From: Roseovarius atlanticus
GTDB lineage: Bacteria > Pseudomonadota > Alphaproteobacteria > Rhodobacterales > Rhodobacteraceae
Assembly: GCF_001441615.1 (NCBI RefSeq)
Contig: NZ_LAXJ01000016.1
Location: 1-64,000 of the forward strand
Length of the DNA: 64,000 nucleotides
Reading direction: 5' to 3'
Each line of letters opens with the position of its first letter. The stretch's first letter is position 1. Position numbers and translations under genes: made by a program. The notes below the pieces were generated by a model. It saw only the letters and a list, made by a program, of their open reading frames with translations. It was not told where the DNA came from and did not search any database. Positions 1 to 8,349 of the stretch are shown piece after piece.

Positions 1-1431
1 GCGGCCTTCCAACTTGGTCAGCGACGCCACCCGAGCCACTTCCTCCACCAAGTCGGCCTCGCCCATGATATCGGGCCGCCAGCTCGGCACGTGGGCGGTG
101 TTGCCCTCCATGCGAAAACCCAGCCGCGTCAGCGTCTGGCGCTGCTCGGATTCCGGGATCTCCATGCCCACCAGCGACTGCACCCTTGCGGCATCCAGGC
201 GGTACGACCGCGCCACATCAGGCACCTCGCCCGCCACCACCAGGTTCGACGCCTCGCCCCCGCACAGATCCAGGATCATCTGCGTCGCCAGGTCATGCGC
301 TTGCATGTTGAACGCCGGGTCGATGCCCCGCTCGTTGCGATACCGCGCGTCGGAATTGATCTTCAGCGCCCGGCCCGTATGCGCGATCTGGATATGGTCC
401 CACACGGCGGCTTCCAGGAACACATTGGTGGTCTCGGGCGTACAGCCCGTCTCCAGCCCGCCCATGATGCCGCCGATGCTCTCGATGCCCTTGTCGTCGG
501 AAATCACCACCTGGCCCTTGGAAAAGGTGTATTCCTTCTCATCCAGCCCGGTGAACGTCTCGCCCCCCGCGGCGCGATGCACCCGCAGGTTCCCCGCGAC
601 CTTGTCGGCATCGAAGACGTGCAGCGGCCGGTTGCGGTCATAAGTGAAGAAGTTGGTGATATCCACAAGCGTCGAAATCGGCCGCAGCCCGATGGCCCGC
701 AGCCGGTCCTGCAACCACTGCGGGCTCGGCCCGTTGGTCACGCCACGGATCAGCCGCCCGGCAAAGACGAAACAACCGTCCGTCCTGGTATCCTCGTCGA
801 TGCTGACAGTGATCGGGCACGGAAACTGCCCCTCCACATGCGCGCGCGGCGCCTCCTTCATGGTCCCCAGCCCCCGCGCCGCCAGATCCAGCGCGATCCC
901 CCGCACGCCCAGCGCGTCGGGCCGGTTCGGCGTGATCGCGATCTCGATGACGGGGTCCACCTTGGCCGGATCGTTCTCGGCCAGCCAGTCGACGAACCGT
1001 TCGCCCACTTCGCCCGACGGCAGTTCGATGATCCCGTCATGCTCGTCCGACAGTTCCATCTCGCGCTCCGACGCCATCATGCCGAAACTCTCGATCCCGC
1101 GGATCTTGCCCACGCCGATCGTGGTGTCGATCCCGGGCACATAGACACCGGGCTTGGCCACCACCACGGTGATCCCCTCCCGCGCGTTCGGCGCGCCACA
1201 GATGATCTGTTTCACACCCTCGTCGGTCTCCACCTGGCACACGCGCAACCGGTCGGCATCGGGATGCTTCTCGGCGCTCACCACCTTGCCGATGGTAAAA
1301 TCCGCCAGCCGCTCGCCCGGATTGGAAATCTCCTCCACCTCGAGGCCAAGATCGGTCAACGCCTCGGCGATCTCCGCCACGCTGGCGGTGGTTTCAAGAT
1401 GGTCTTTCAGCCAGGACAGGGTGAATTTCAT
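1..1431 (-). CDS. pheT: Phenylalanine--tRNA ligase beta subunit (5' part, runs off the left edge)
   Basis: This is the N-terminal 477 codons of the beta chain of bacterial PheRS, the alpha2beta2 enzyme that charges tRNA-Phe in the cytoplasm. The protein begins MKFTLSWLKDHLETTASVAE and continues through the OB-fold tRNA-binding domain (about residues 40-150, with the GERLADFTIGKVVSAEKHPD and ICGAPNAREG blocks) into the B3/B4 editing region. The family is usually about 800 residues, so roughly the last 320 residues lie outside the window. The start at the ATG at 1431 matches the family N-terminus. pheS would normally lie upstream, but here the 318 bp upstream carry only a hairpin and then the TauE gene, so any pheS-pheT linkage is broken or pheS is elsewhere. 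Confidence 0.95.
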   Translation of the reverse strand, partial: MKFTLSWLKDHLETTASVAEIAEALTDLGLEVEEISNPGERLADFTIGKVVSAEKHPDADRLRVCQVETDEGVKQIICGAPNAREGITVVVAKPGVYVPGIDTTIGVGKIRGIESFGMMASEREMELSDEHDGIIELPSGEVGERFVDWLAENDPAKVDPVIEIAITPNRPDALGVRGIALDLAARGLGTMKEAPRAHVEGQFPCPITVSIDEDTRTDGCFVFAGRLIRGVTNGPSPQWLQDRLRAIGLRPISTLVDITNFFTYDRNRPLHVFDADKVAGNLRVHRAAGGETFTGLDEKEYTFSKGQVVISDDKGIESIGGIMGGLETGCTPETTNVFLEAAVWDHIQIAHTGRALKINSDARYRNERGIDPAFNMQAHDLATQMILDLCGGEASNLVVAGEVPDVARSYRLDAARVQSLVGMEIPESEQRQTLTRLGFRMEGNTAHVPSWRPDIMGEADLVEEVARVASLTKLEGR

Positions 1432-1560
1432 CGTCTCTCATCCATCAGGGGTCACTCTCGTCCCGGGCGCTTTACCGGATATGTCCCGCGCTTGAAAGAG
1501 GGCACCGCAAGGGGGGGCCAGCCCCCCACGTCGAAACCGGGGTTTCGACGCTCCCCCCGG

Positions 1561-1619
1561 GATATTTTCGGCCAGAGGAAGAAGAGCGTGACACCCAGCT
1601 TCCTCTGGCCGCAAATATC
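1561..1619. repeat. Long imperfect inverted repeat between the TauE gene and pheT
   Basis: Two 21-base arms (1561-1581 and 1599-1619) are reverse complements with one mismatch; the core is CGGCCAGAGGAAG / CTTCCTCTGGCCG. It lies downstream of the TauE gene and upstream of pheT, both on minus. A related single arm (CTTCCTTTGGCTTCAAATAT) occurs near 21359-21380, so this is a dispersed element and may also act as a terminator. The rest of the 1432-1749 gap shows no credible gene. Confidence 0.7.
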
Positions 1620-1749
1620 CCCGCCGGAGGCCCCCGCCCGCCAGGATGTGCAACGCCGGGTCCGCTCGTCACGCCGGGGCTCCCGCGCCCGAGGAAGCGC
1701 CCGAAGGGCGGCGACGAGATATCCTGTGCGGCGCAGCCGCTCATTCGCC

Positions 1750-2523
1750 TCAAAAGCTCATGATCCCGCGCCGCACCAGGTTCAGGCCCGCGATGACCAG
1801 CACCGCCAGCGTCAGCCGCCGGAACAGCCGCTGGTCGATCCGGTCCTGCAGCATGAACCCGATCCACAGCCCAAACAGCGCCGGCAGGATCAGCGACAGA
1901 GACAACGGCAGAGTCGCGCGATTCAGCACGCCCGAGGCCGTATGCGCTCCGGTCAGCAGCACCGCCCCCATGCCGTAGATCACCCCCTGCACCCGCATCT
2001 GCTCGGTCTTCTCGGTGTCCAGCGCGGTCAGCATCGCCACCGTCGGCGGCCCCCAGACGCCAGAGATACCGCCGAAAAAGCCCGCCACGGCACCGATCCC
2101 CGCCTCCACCCGCCGGCCCGGATGGGGCGGCAGGCGCAAGGGCCGCCCGGCCAGCGCGAAGCCCGCATAGATCATCACCGGCACCCCGATCAGCAACAGC
2201 ATCACCGCCTCGGGGATCACCCGCACGACCTGCGCCGAGACCAGCAGGACCGCCATGCCCGACAACAGGAACACCCGGTACTTCGCCAGCGAGCCCAACG
2301 CCGCCCGCACGCCCTGCCGCAGCGCCTGCCAGACGTTCGACACCAACGTGGGCAGGATCAGCCCCGCCAGCGCCACGTCGGGCGGCATCACCGTGCTCAG
2401 CCCCGAGATCACCACCATCGGCATGGCGAATCCCACCACGCCCTTGACCAGGCCGCCCAGGATCGCGACCGCCCAGGCGAACACCATCAGCAGCAACCAG
2501 TCCGGGCCAAGCAAAGCGTCCAT
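1750..2523 (-). CDS. TauE/SafE family sulfite/organosulfonate exporter-like permease
   Basis: A 257-residue integral membrane protein of the TauE/SafE (COG0730) family. The sequence shows the typical series of hydrophobic segments, the N-terminal glycine-rich motif GGLVKGVVGFAMPMVV and the second-half counterpart VAGFFGGISGVWGPPT, consistent with two related halves of about four helices each. Family members export or import small anions such as sulfite, sulfoacetate or other organic acids; the substrate here cannot be read from sequence. The ATG at 2523 starts directly at the conserved N-terminal helix. It is divergent from mcd with a 198-bp shared upstream region. Confidence 0.85.
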   Translation of the reverse strand: MDALLGPDWLLLMVFAWAVAILGGLVKGVVGFAMPMVVISGLSTVMPPDVALAGLILPTLVSNVWQALRQGVRAALGSLAKYRVFLLSGMAVLLVSAQVVRVIPEAVMLLLIGVPVMIYAGFALAGRPLRLPPHPGRRVEAGIGAVAGFFGGISGVWGPPTVAMLTALDTEKTEQMRVQGVIYGMGAVLLTGAHTASGVLNRATLPLSLSLILPALFGLWIGFMLQDRIDQRLFRRLTLAVLVIAGLNLVRRGIMSF

Positions 2524-2721
2524 GCGCCTGTCCTAGCACTTTTCCTAGGGCACGCACGGCCTAAATGACCGTCACGACAGTCTTAAATCCACACGGTCCC
2601 ACCGCGACCCGCGACACGACAGCGCAATATTCGACCAAATCGCACGCCGCGTGAGCATAATAGTTGCGCTGCACCTGCGAAATGGCTATGCCGGTGCGGC
2701 GAAAACCGAAGGAGCTTTCCC

Positions 2722-4410
2722 ATGGCGCATGACGGACAGGACGTTGACCTTTCGACCCAGACCCTCCTGAAGGACCTGCTGGATCTGACCGGCAAGGCCG
2801 TCGCCCCGGCCGAACAGATCCTCGACAAGGCCAGGGACGCCCTGCGCGACCTCGTCACCGTCGAGGGCCGCGTCTCCTCCCGCGCCGTGGAACAGCACCA
2901 GACGGCCAGCCACGGCCTCGCCTGGCTCGCCACCTATGTCGAATCCCTGCGCCAGATGCAGGGCTGGGCCACCCGCCTCAAGGACGAGGGCAAGTTCGGC
3001 GAGGTCGAGCAGCTCATTCATCAGATCGCCTTCGGCGAGTATCTCTGGCAAATTTACGGCGGCATCCCGATGAACCAGGGCGAGATCCTGCGCCTTCAGG
3101 ACATCGGCCTTTCCCAGGACGACATGCGCGTCCTGATGACGCCCGAGGTCCAGACGCTCACCCAATCCGGCAACACCCAGGCCGCGCGCCTGAGGCTGGT
3201 GGAATTGATGCAGGAACGCGTCGCCGAGATCACCGTGGGCGTGACCGGCCTCGACGAAGAGCTCGAGATGATCCGCGAACAGTTCCGCCGCTACGCCGTA
3301 GACAAGATCCTGCCCGAGGCGCATGAATGGCACCTCAAGGACGAACTGATCCCGATGGAAATCATCGAGGAACTGTCGGAAATGGGCGTCTTCGGCCTGA
3401 CCATCCCCGAGGAATTCGGCGGCCTCGGCCTGTCGAAAGCGTCGATGTGCGTCGTCTCCGAGGAACTCAGCCGCGGCTATATCGGCGTCGGCTCGCTGGG
3501 CACCCGCTCGGAAATCGCCGCCGAACTCATCATCGCCGGTGGCACCGACGCGCAAAAGGAAAAGTGGCTCCCGGGCCTCGCCTCGGGCGAGATCCTGCCC
3601 ACCGCCGTCTTCACCGAACCCAACACCGGCTCCGACCTCGGGTCGCTGAAAACCCGCGCCAAGCAGGACGACAACGGCGACTGGATCCTCAACGGCAACA
3701 AGACCTGGATCACCCACGCCGCGCGCACCCACGTGATGACGGTGCTGGCCCGCAGCGTGCCGGGCACCGACGACTACAAGGGCCTGTCGATGTTCCTCGC
3801 CGAAAAGACCCCCGGCACGGATGAAGAGCCGTTTCAGGACCCCGGCATTTCCGGCGGCGAGATCGAGGTGCTGGGCTATCGCGGCATGAAGGAATACACG
3901 GTCAATTTCGACGACTTCAAGGTGAAGGGCGAGAACCTTCTGGGCGGCGAAGAGGGCAAGGGCTTCAAGCAACTTATGGAGACCTTCGAGAGCGCCCGCA
4001 TCCAGACCGCCGCGCGCGCCATCGGCGTGGCGCAGAACGCGCTCGACCTCGGGATGCAATACGCCCAGGACCGCAAGCAGTTCGGCAAGGAGCTGATCGA
4101 GTTTCCCCGCGTCGCCAACAAGCTGGCGATGATGGCCGTGGAAATCATGATCGCCCGCCAGCTGACCTATTACTCCGCGTTCGAAAAGGACGAGGGCCGC
4201 CGCTGCGACGTCGAGGCCGGCATGGCCAAGCTGCTGGGGGCCCGCGTCGCCTGGGCCGCCGCCGACAACGCACTGCAAATCCACGGCGGCAACGGCTTTG
4301 CACTGGAATACCCGGTCAGCCGCGTGCTCTGCGACGCCCGCATCCTCAACATCTTCGAGGGTGCCGGCGAGATTCAGGCACAGGTCATCGCAAGAAGGCT
4401 CCTCGGCTGA
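2722..4410 (+). CDS. mcd: (2S)-methylsuccinyl-CoA dehydrogenase of the ethylmalonyl-CoA pathway
   Basis: A 562-residue acyl-CoA dehydrogenase. About 170 residues of helical N-terminal extension (LLDLTGKAVAPAEQI...) precede the usual ACAD fold (FGLTIPEEFGGLGLSKASM near 220, FTEPNTGSDLGSLKTRAKQD near 300, QYAQDRKQFGKEL near 450, IHGGNGFALEYPVSRVLCDA near 525). The long N-terminal extension and total length are those of Mcd, which oxidises (2S)-methylsuccinyl-CoA to mesaconyl-CoA during acetyl-CoA assimilation in Rhodobacteraceae lacking isocitrate lyase. The RBS is AAGGAG just before the ATG. It appears monocistronic. A related ACAD with a different substrate is the alternative, but the extension makes Mcd most likely. 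Confidence 0.85.
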   Translation: MAHDGQDVDLSTQTLLKDLLDLTGKAVAPAEQILDKARDALRDLVTVEGRVSSRAVEQHQTASHGLAWLATYVESLRQMQGWATRLKDEGKFGEVEQLIHQIAFGEYLWQIYGGIPMNQGEILRLQDIGLSQDDMRVLMTPEVQTLTQSGNTQAARLRLVELMQERVAEITVGVTGLDEELEMIREQFRRYAVDKILPEAHEWHLKDELIPMEIIEELSEMGVFGLTIPEEFGGLGLSKASMCVVSEELSRGYIGVGSLGTRSEIAAELIIAGGTDAQKEKWLPGLASGEILPTAVFTEPNTGSDLGSLKTRAKQDDNGDWILNGNKTWITHAARTHVMTVLARSVPGTDDYKGLSMFLAEKTPGTDEEPFQDPGISGGEIEVLGYRGMKEYTVNFDDFKVKGENLLGGEEGKGFKQLMETFESARIQTAARAIGVAQNALDLGMQYAQDRKQFGKELIEFPRVANKLAMMAVEIMIARQLTYYSAFEKDEGRRCDVEAGMAKLLGARVAWAAADNALQIHGGNGFALEYPVSRVLCDARILNIFEGAGEIQAQVIARRLLG

Positions 4411-4500
4411 CGATGTCGCAGACCGTCCAGTGGACGATCTGCCTCGCCGGCACGCGAGAATCTGGCACAGGTCATTGCAAGAAGGCTTCTCGGCTATTCG
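4377..4500 (+). repeat. Partial direct duplication of the mcd 3' end
   Basis: The last bases of mcd (4377-4410, encoding QVIARRLLG-stop) recur at 4464-4496 as GGCACAGGTCATTGCAAGAA and following bases, with two substitutions. The second copy could encode QVIARRLLGY but has no upstream frame. It is a remnant of a local duplication or of recombination with a paralogous dehydrogenase end. Confidence 0.7.
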
Positions 4501-4526
4501 TAGGGCGGGGTTTCACCCCGCCACGC
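4499..4526. repeat. REP-like hairpin element, copy 1
   Basis: CGTAGGGCGGGG-TTTCA-CCCCGCCACGC: the stem GGCGGGG/CCCCGCC (4504-4522) is perfect. It belongs to the family with GTAGGGTGGGT...ACCCACGC arms seen at four other places in the window; here both arms have changed together (compensated T to C). Confidence 0.75.
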
Positions 4527-4534
4527 ATCACCGA

Positions 4535-4559
4535 TGTAGGGTGGGTAAAAAGCCACGCG
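4535..4559. repeat. REP-like hairpin element, copy 2 (degenerate)
   Basis: GTAGGGTGGGT-AAAAA-GCCACGCGC, immediately after copy 1, forming a tandem pair. The right arm has one mismatch against the left. Confidence 0.65.
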
Positions 4560-4643
4560 CACTTGTCCGGGTCACACGTCCGCCTCCACCCCCATTTTCT
4601 TCTTACGAAGAAAATCCACCACCGCCGGATCTCGCCAGCCGCG

Positions 4644-5085
4644 TCAGCCCGCGAAACTTACCTGCACAGGCTGCAATCCCTCGACCCCGTCATGCAGACG
4701 GCTGCCCGGCCTCCCCGGCTCCGCATCCGCAGGCGTGCCGGGCACATTCAAGTCCCACGGCGACAAATGGCAGAACCACAAAAGCCCCGCCATGATCCGG
4801 CCAGGTCGCCGATCCCGCCAAGGCCATCGGCCCGCGTCAGAGGCCCCGGGATCGCAGCGGTCCCGCAATTCTGGCCCATGTCGCAGGGCCACCGCGAACA
4901 TCATCTCACAGTGGCAACTGCTTGGTCTCGGGCGGCAAGGGGATGGTCGCGCCACCCATACAATAGACCTGGGCGGCATGGTTCCGTCCCACGAAAAACA
5001 CCCGTCGGATCGGACAGACCGCTTCTTCCCCCTCGACAGGCAGGGCATGGACCGGGGTGGGATCGAACAGATACCCGGTGGACAT
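4644..5085 (-). pseudogene. Decayed fumarylacetoacetate hydrolase (FAA)-family gene
   Basis: From an ATG at 5085 the minus strand encodes MSTGYLFDPTPVHALPVEGE followed by CPIRRVFFVGRNHAAQ, the N-terminus of FAA-hydrolase proteins (family pattern: PVRR-[IV]-[YF]-CVGRNYAAH). The expected substrate/metal segment (family EPPFFFTKPADAV) is missing. The frame resumes with IPLPPETKQL and hits a stop at 4906. In the next frame, CHCEMMFAVAL resembles the family HHEVELVVAL strand, then similarity fades toward 4644. This indicates an internal deletion plus a frameshift. It is no longer a functional gene. Confidence 0.65.
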
Positions 5086-5130
5086 CGACCCGACGCCTTC
5101 GCTGCCGCCCCATGCGCATTGCCCGCGCCC

Positions 5131-5178
5131 GTAGGGTGGGTGAAACCCACCTTTGGTTAACAAAACCCACCTTTGGTG
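5131..5178. repeat. REP-like hairpin element, copy 3, with a direct repeat
   Basis: GTAGGGTGGGT-GAA-ACCCACC (5131-5151) is followed by a second AAACCCACCTTTGGT (about 5164-5178) duplicating the right arm plus flank (about 5143-5157). It sits between the FAA pseudogene and phnM1. Confidence 0.65.
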
Positions 5179-5209
5179 GACAACACCTGCGCGCGGCCAA
5201 CAACCCGGA

Positions 5210-6352
5210 TCACGCCACCCGGTTTCCCCGGCTCCAGACCGCCCGCAAGGCAGGCACGCCGCCGCGCAGGTCGAACCGGATCAGGTCCGCCCGCTTGCCC
5301 ACCGCGATCTCGCCCCGGTCCCGCAATCCCACGGCGCGCGCCGGCGCCGCCGTGACCGTCGACACCCCCCGCGCCATGCAGCCCCAGTCCTGCCCCAGCT
5401 TCACCGCCGCCAGAAGCAGCGCCGAGGGCACGTAATCCGACGACAGGATATCGAGAAGCCCCGCGCGGGCCAGCTCGCCCGCCGCCACGTTGCCCGAATG
5501 CGACCCCCCGCGAATGAGGTTCGGCGCGCCCATGATCACCGCGATATCCCTCGCGTAGCTCGCCTCCGCCGCTTCCACCGTGGTCGGAAACTCCGCCATC
5601 GCCACGCCGTAGCCTTTCGAGGTCTCCACCTGTGCTTCGGTCGTATCATCATGGCTCGCCAGCACCGCGCCATAGCGCGCCGCCTCGCGCACCGCCGCCG
5701 CCTCGTGCCGCTCGCCATTGGCATCGCGCAGCGCCTTCAATTGCGCCACATGCTCTTCGAATTCCGCATCCGACAGGGCGTGCTTGCCCTTCATGTAATC
5801 GGCCAGCTTGGTGATATCCCGGAACTGCCGCTGCCCCGGCGTGTGGTCCATCAGGCTGACGATGCCCACCCGATCCTCGGGTCCGAACTCCGCCATCTCC
5901 TCTTCCAGCGTTTCCGAACACACCTCGGCCCGCAGATGCAGGAAATGGCTGATCTTGAGCGCGTCTTCCTCGCGCAGCGCCCACAGCTCGCTCGCCAGCC
6001 CCCGCGCATAGGCCAGGTACCGCCCGCGCCCCGTGGGGATCGAGCCCACACGCATGGCATCGAACACCGTGGTGATCCCGGTACTGGCCAGTTCCGCGTC
6101 ATGCGCCAGGATCGCCGCGTTATGCGGCCAGTCCACCTTGGGCCGCGGCTGGATGTGCCGCTCCAGGTTGTCGGTGTGCAACTCGATCAGCCCCGGTGCC
6201 ACGAAACCGCCGCCACAGTCCACCGCACCGACGGGCACCGCGTCGCCCTCCTCGATCCCGGCGATCACGCCCTCCTCCACGGCCACGGCCCCGGTCATCA
6301 CCCGGTCGCGCAGGATTACTTGCGCATTGGCAAGGCAAAACGTCTCTGTCAT
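5210..6352 (-). CDS. phnM: alpha-D-ribose 1-methylphosphonate 5-triphosphate diphosphatase (paralog 1)
   Basis: A 380-residue amidohydrolase-fold enzyme that removes pyrophosphate from ribose 1-methylphosphonate 5-triphosphate, giving the substrate of PhnJ. The metal-site block LIELHTDNLERHIQPRP (about residues 57-73) and MGAPNLIRGGSHSGN (about 275-290) are diagnostic for PhnM; length is normal (E. coli about 380). It starts at the ATG at 6352, 47 bp from the divergent DUF1045 gene, so the two share a promoter region. A second PhnM is encoded at 14108-15289. This copy is closer to the canonical HTDNLE-type PhnM. Confidence 0.93.
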   Translation of the reverse strand: MTETFCLANAQVILRDRVMTGAVAVEEGVIAGIEEGDAVPVGAVDCGGGFVAPGLIELHTDNLERHIQPRPKVDWPHNAAILAHDAELASTGITTVFDAMRVGSIPTGRGRYLAYARGLASELWALREEDALKISHFLHLRAEVCSETLEEEMAEFGPEDRVGIVSLMDHTPGQRQFRDITKLADYMKGKHALSDAEFEEHVAQLKALRDANGERHEAAAVREAARYGAVLASHDDTTEAQVETSKGYGVAMAEFPTTVEAAEASYARDIAVIMGAPNLIRGGSHSGNVAAGELARAGLLDILSSDYVPSALLLAAVKLGQDWGCMARGVSTVTAAPARAVGLRDRGEIAVGKRADLIRFDLRGGVPALRAVWSRGNRVA

Positions 6353-6399
6353 GGAACCATCACTTGTCTTGAAGTTGAAACAGGGACAGACCCGCGCAC

Positions 6400-7083
6400 A
6401 TGGCCTTCCGACGTTACGCTGTCTACCACACCCCGCAGGGCGCCCTGGGCCGGTTCGGCGCCGACTGGCTCGGCTGGGACTTGGAAACCGGCCGACCGAC
6501 CACCCCGCCAGACATCGAGGGCCTTCCGGCCCCGTGGGACGACATCACCGGCACACCCCGCAAGTACGGCTTTCACGCCACGATCAAGCCCCCCTTCCGT
6601 CTGGCGGAGGGCAAGACGGAAACGGACCTCCTGACCGCCTTTGCCAAGCACTGCACCCGCACCGCGCCGGTCACGCTCGACGGTCTGGAACTGGCGCAGC
6701 TCGGCCGCTTTCTGGCTCTCGTGCCCACCGGCGACACCAAGCCGCTCAACCGCCTTGCTGCCGACATCGTCCGCACGCTCGACCCGTTTCGCGCGCGACC
6801 GACAGACGCCGACCTCGCCCGCCGCCGCGCGTCCGGTCTCACACCTGAACAGGACGCGCTCCTGCTGCAATGGGGCTATCCTTACGTGATGGACCAGTTC
6901 CGCTGCCACTACACCCTCTCGGGCAAATTGCCCAAGGCCCAGGCAACCCAGCTTCGCGCGGCCCTCGACCCCGTGCTCACGCCCCTGCTTCCACACCCCT
7001 TCGTCCTCGACACGCTCAGCCTCTGCGGCGAGGATGCGGCGGGCCGGTTCCACCTCGTTCATCGCGCCACCCTTTCGGGCTGA
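6400..7083 (+). CDS. DUF1045 phosphonate-operon 2H-phosphoesterase-like protein
   Basis: A 227-residue protein of the C-P-lyase-associated DUF1045 family. It carries two H-x-T motifs, HAT at 59-61 (in KYGFHATIKPPF) and HYT at 170-172 (in QFRCHYTLSG), the signature of the 2H phosphoesterase superfamily that acts on cyclic or linear phosphodiesters. The function is not established from sequence. In this cluster, which lacks phnP, it is a candidate for opening 5-phosphoribosyl 1,2-cyclic phosphate (inference). It is divergent from phnM1; its 3' end overlaps the convergent phnN stop by 25 bp (7059-7083). Confidence 0.85.
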   Translation: MAFRRYAVYHTPQGALGRFGADWLGWDLETGRPTTPPDIEGLPAPWDDITGTPRKYGFHATIKPPFRLAEGKTETDLLTAFAKHCTRTAPVTLDGLELAQLGRFLALVPTGDTKPLNRLAADIVRTLDPFRARPTDADLARRRASGLTPEQDALLLQWGYPYVMDQFRCHYTLSGKLPKAQATQLRAALDPVLTPLLPHPFVLDTLSLCGEDAAGRFHLVHRATLSG

Positions 7084-7625
7084 AGCTGCGCCCAGACTGC
7101 CTGCGCGGCCTCATTCACCGTCCCGGTGTTCTCGACCCGGATCACATGGCTCAATCCACCGGGCAAGGCAAACCCCGCCCGCTCCAGCCGCGCCGCGATC
7201 ACCTCGGCACTTTCGCGCCCGCGCATCGCCAGCCGCTCTGCCAGAACCTCCACCGGCGCGGTCAGATGCACCACGGCAAAGCCCGGAAACATCGCTTGCG
7301 CCTCGCGCAACACCGTCCGCGACAGGTTCACCAGGCACAGATGCCCCGCCGCCAGATCCTCGTGCACCGACATCGGCACGCCATAGCGCAACCCGTGCGC
7401 CCGCCAGTGCAAGACGAACGCCCCGGCCCGCGCCCGCGCCGCGAACACCTCCTCACTGACCGCCTCGAAATCCTCGCCGCCCGAATCTGCCTCCCGCGTG
7501 ATCACCCGCCGCACCAGCCGCACGCCCTCGTGCCGCGCCGCCAGCGCCTGCATCACGCTGTCCTTGCCCACGCCCGACGGGCCCACGACGCCGATCAGCC
7601 GCCCGCTATGGACCGGCGCGCGCAT
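7059..7625 (-). CDS. phnN: Ribose 1,5-bisphosphate phosphokinase PhnN
   Basis: A 188-residue P-loop kinase that phosphorylates ribose 1,5-bisphosphate to PRPP at the end of the C-P lyase pathway. The Walker A motif GPSGVGKDSV is near residue 14, and RVITREADSGGEDF (guanylate-kinase-like substrate lid) follows. The start is placed at the ATG at 7625 because it overlaps the phnL stop as TGATG and the protein then begins MRAPVHSGRLIGVVGPSG; an upstream in-frame ATG would extend 16 residues into phnL. It is the last gene of the core operon. Confidence 0.92.
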   Translation of the reverse strand: MRAPVHSGRLIGVVGPSGVGKDSVMQALAARHEGVRLVRRVITREADSGGEDFEAVSEEVFAARARAGAFVLHWRAHGLRYGVPMSVHEDLAAGHLCLVNLSRTVLREAQAMFPGFAVVHLTAPVEVLAERLAMRGRESAEVIAARLERAGFALPGGLSHVIRVENTGTVNEAAQAVWAQLQPERVAR

Positions 7626-8305
7626 CACGCCGCCTTCGGGGTAAAGACCGACACGTCGATCTCCCGGTCGCACACCCGGGCCCGCGCCGCCTCGTCATGA
7701 AAGATTCCCACGATGGCCGCGCCACGCATCTTGGCCTCCTCGATCAGGCGCAGCACCGTCTCGCGATTGGCCGCATCCAGGCTCGCCGTCGGCTCGTCCA
7801 GCAGCATCGCCGGATAGCCATGCGCAAAGCCCCGCGCAATGTTCACTCTCTGCTGCTCGCCCCCCGAAAAGGTGGTCGGGCTCAACCCCCACAACCCTTC
7901 GGGGATGTTCAGCCGTCCAAGCAACTCCTCGGCCCGCGCCATGGCGATACCCCTCTCTACGCCCACCGCCAACAGCGGCTCGGCCACCACCTCCCGCGTC
8001 GGCACGCGCGGCACCACCCGCAGGAACTGGCTCACATAGCCCAGCGTCTCGCGCCTTAGGGCCAATATCTCGCGCGGCTCGGCGCGCGCGACATCCACGC
8101 CCCCCACCACGATCCGGCCCGAGGCGGCCAGGTAATTGCCATAGATCATCCGCATCAGCGTCGACTTGCCCGCGCCCGAGGCCCCCGTCAGCGCCACGCA
8201 CTCACCGCGCCCCACCGACAGCGACGCCCCCGCCATCACCGGGATGACCGCGCCACCCTGGTTGTGCAGCACGAAATTCTTCGACACGTCCTCGATCTCG
8301 ATCAT
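7625..8305 (-). CDS. phnL: C-P lyase ABC-type subunit PhnL
   Basis: An ABC ATPase of 226 residues, required in phosphonate breakdown and associated with the C-P lyase machinery rather than with import. Walker A is GASGAGKST, the signature FSGGEQQRVNIARGF, and Walker B PAMLLDEPTASLD. The ATG at 8305 (MIEIEDVSKNFVLHNQGG) is chosen as the start because it matches the family N-terminus; a longer frame exists upstream. It lies 44 bp after phnK and overlaps phnN. Confidence 0.92.
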   Translation of the reverse strand: MIEIEDVSKNFVLHNQGGAVIPVMAGASLSVGRGECVALTGASGAGKSTLMRMIYGNYLAASGRIVVGGVDVARAEPREILALRRETLGYVSQFLRVVPRVPTREVVAEPLLAVGVERGIAMARAEELLGRLNIPEGLWGLSPTTFSGGEQQRVNIARGFAHGYPAMLLDEPTASLDAANRETVLRLIEEAKMRGAAIVGIFHDEAARARVCDREIDVSVFTPKAA

Positions 8306-8349
8306 CGCCCCGGCTTTCACTGTTCCCGAAATACTCAAATCCCGCCGCC

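Noticed and set aside
91..2568. 825-codon plus-strand frame opposite pheT and the TauE gene
   Set aside because: Its composition (Arg, His, Pro, Gln rich) is that of an antisense shadow in high-GC DNA; both minus-strand genes are clearly real.
2686..4284. 532-codon minus-strand frame opposite mcd
   Set aside because: Antisense shadow of mcd with no family similarity.
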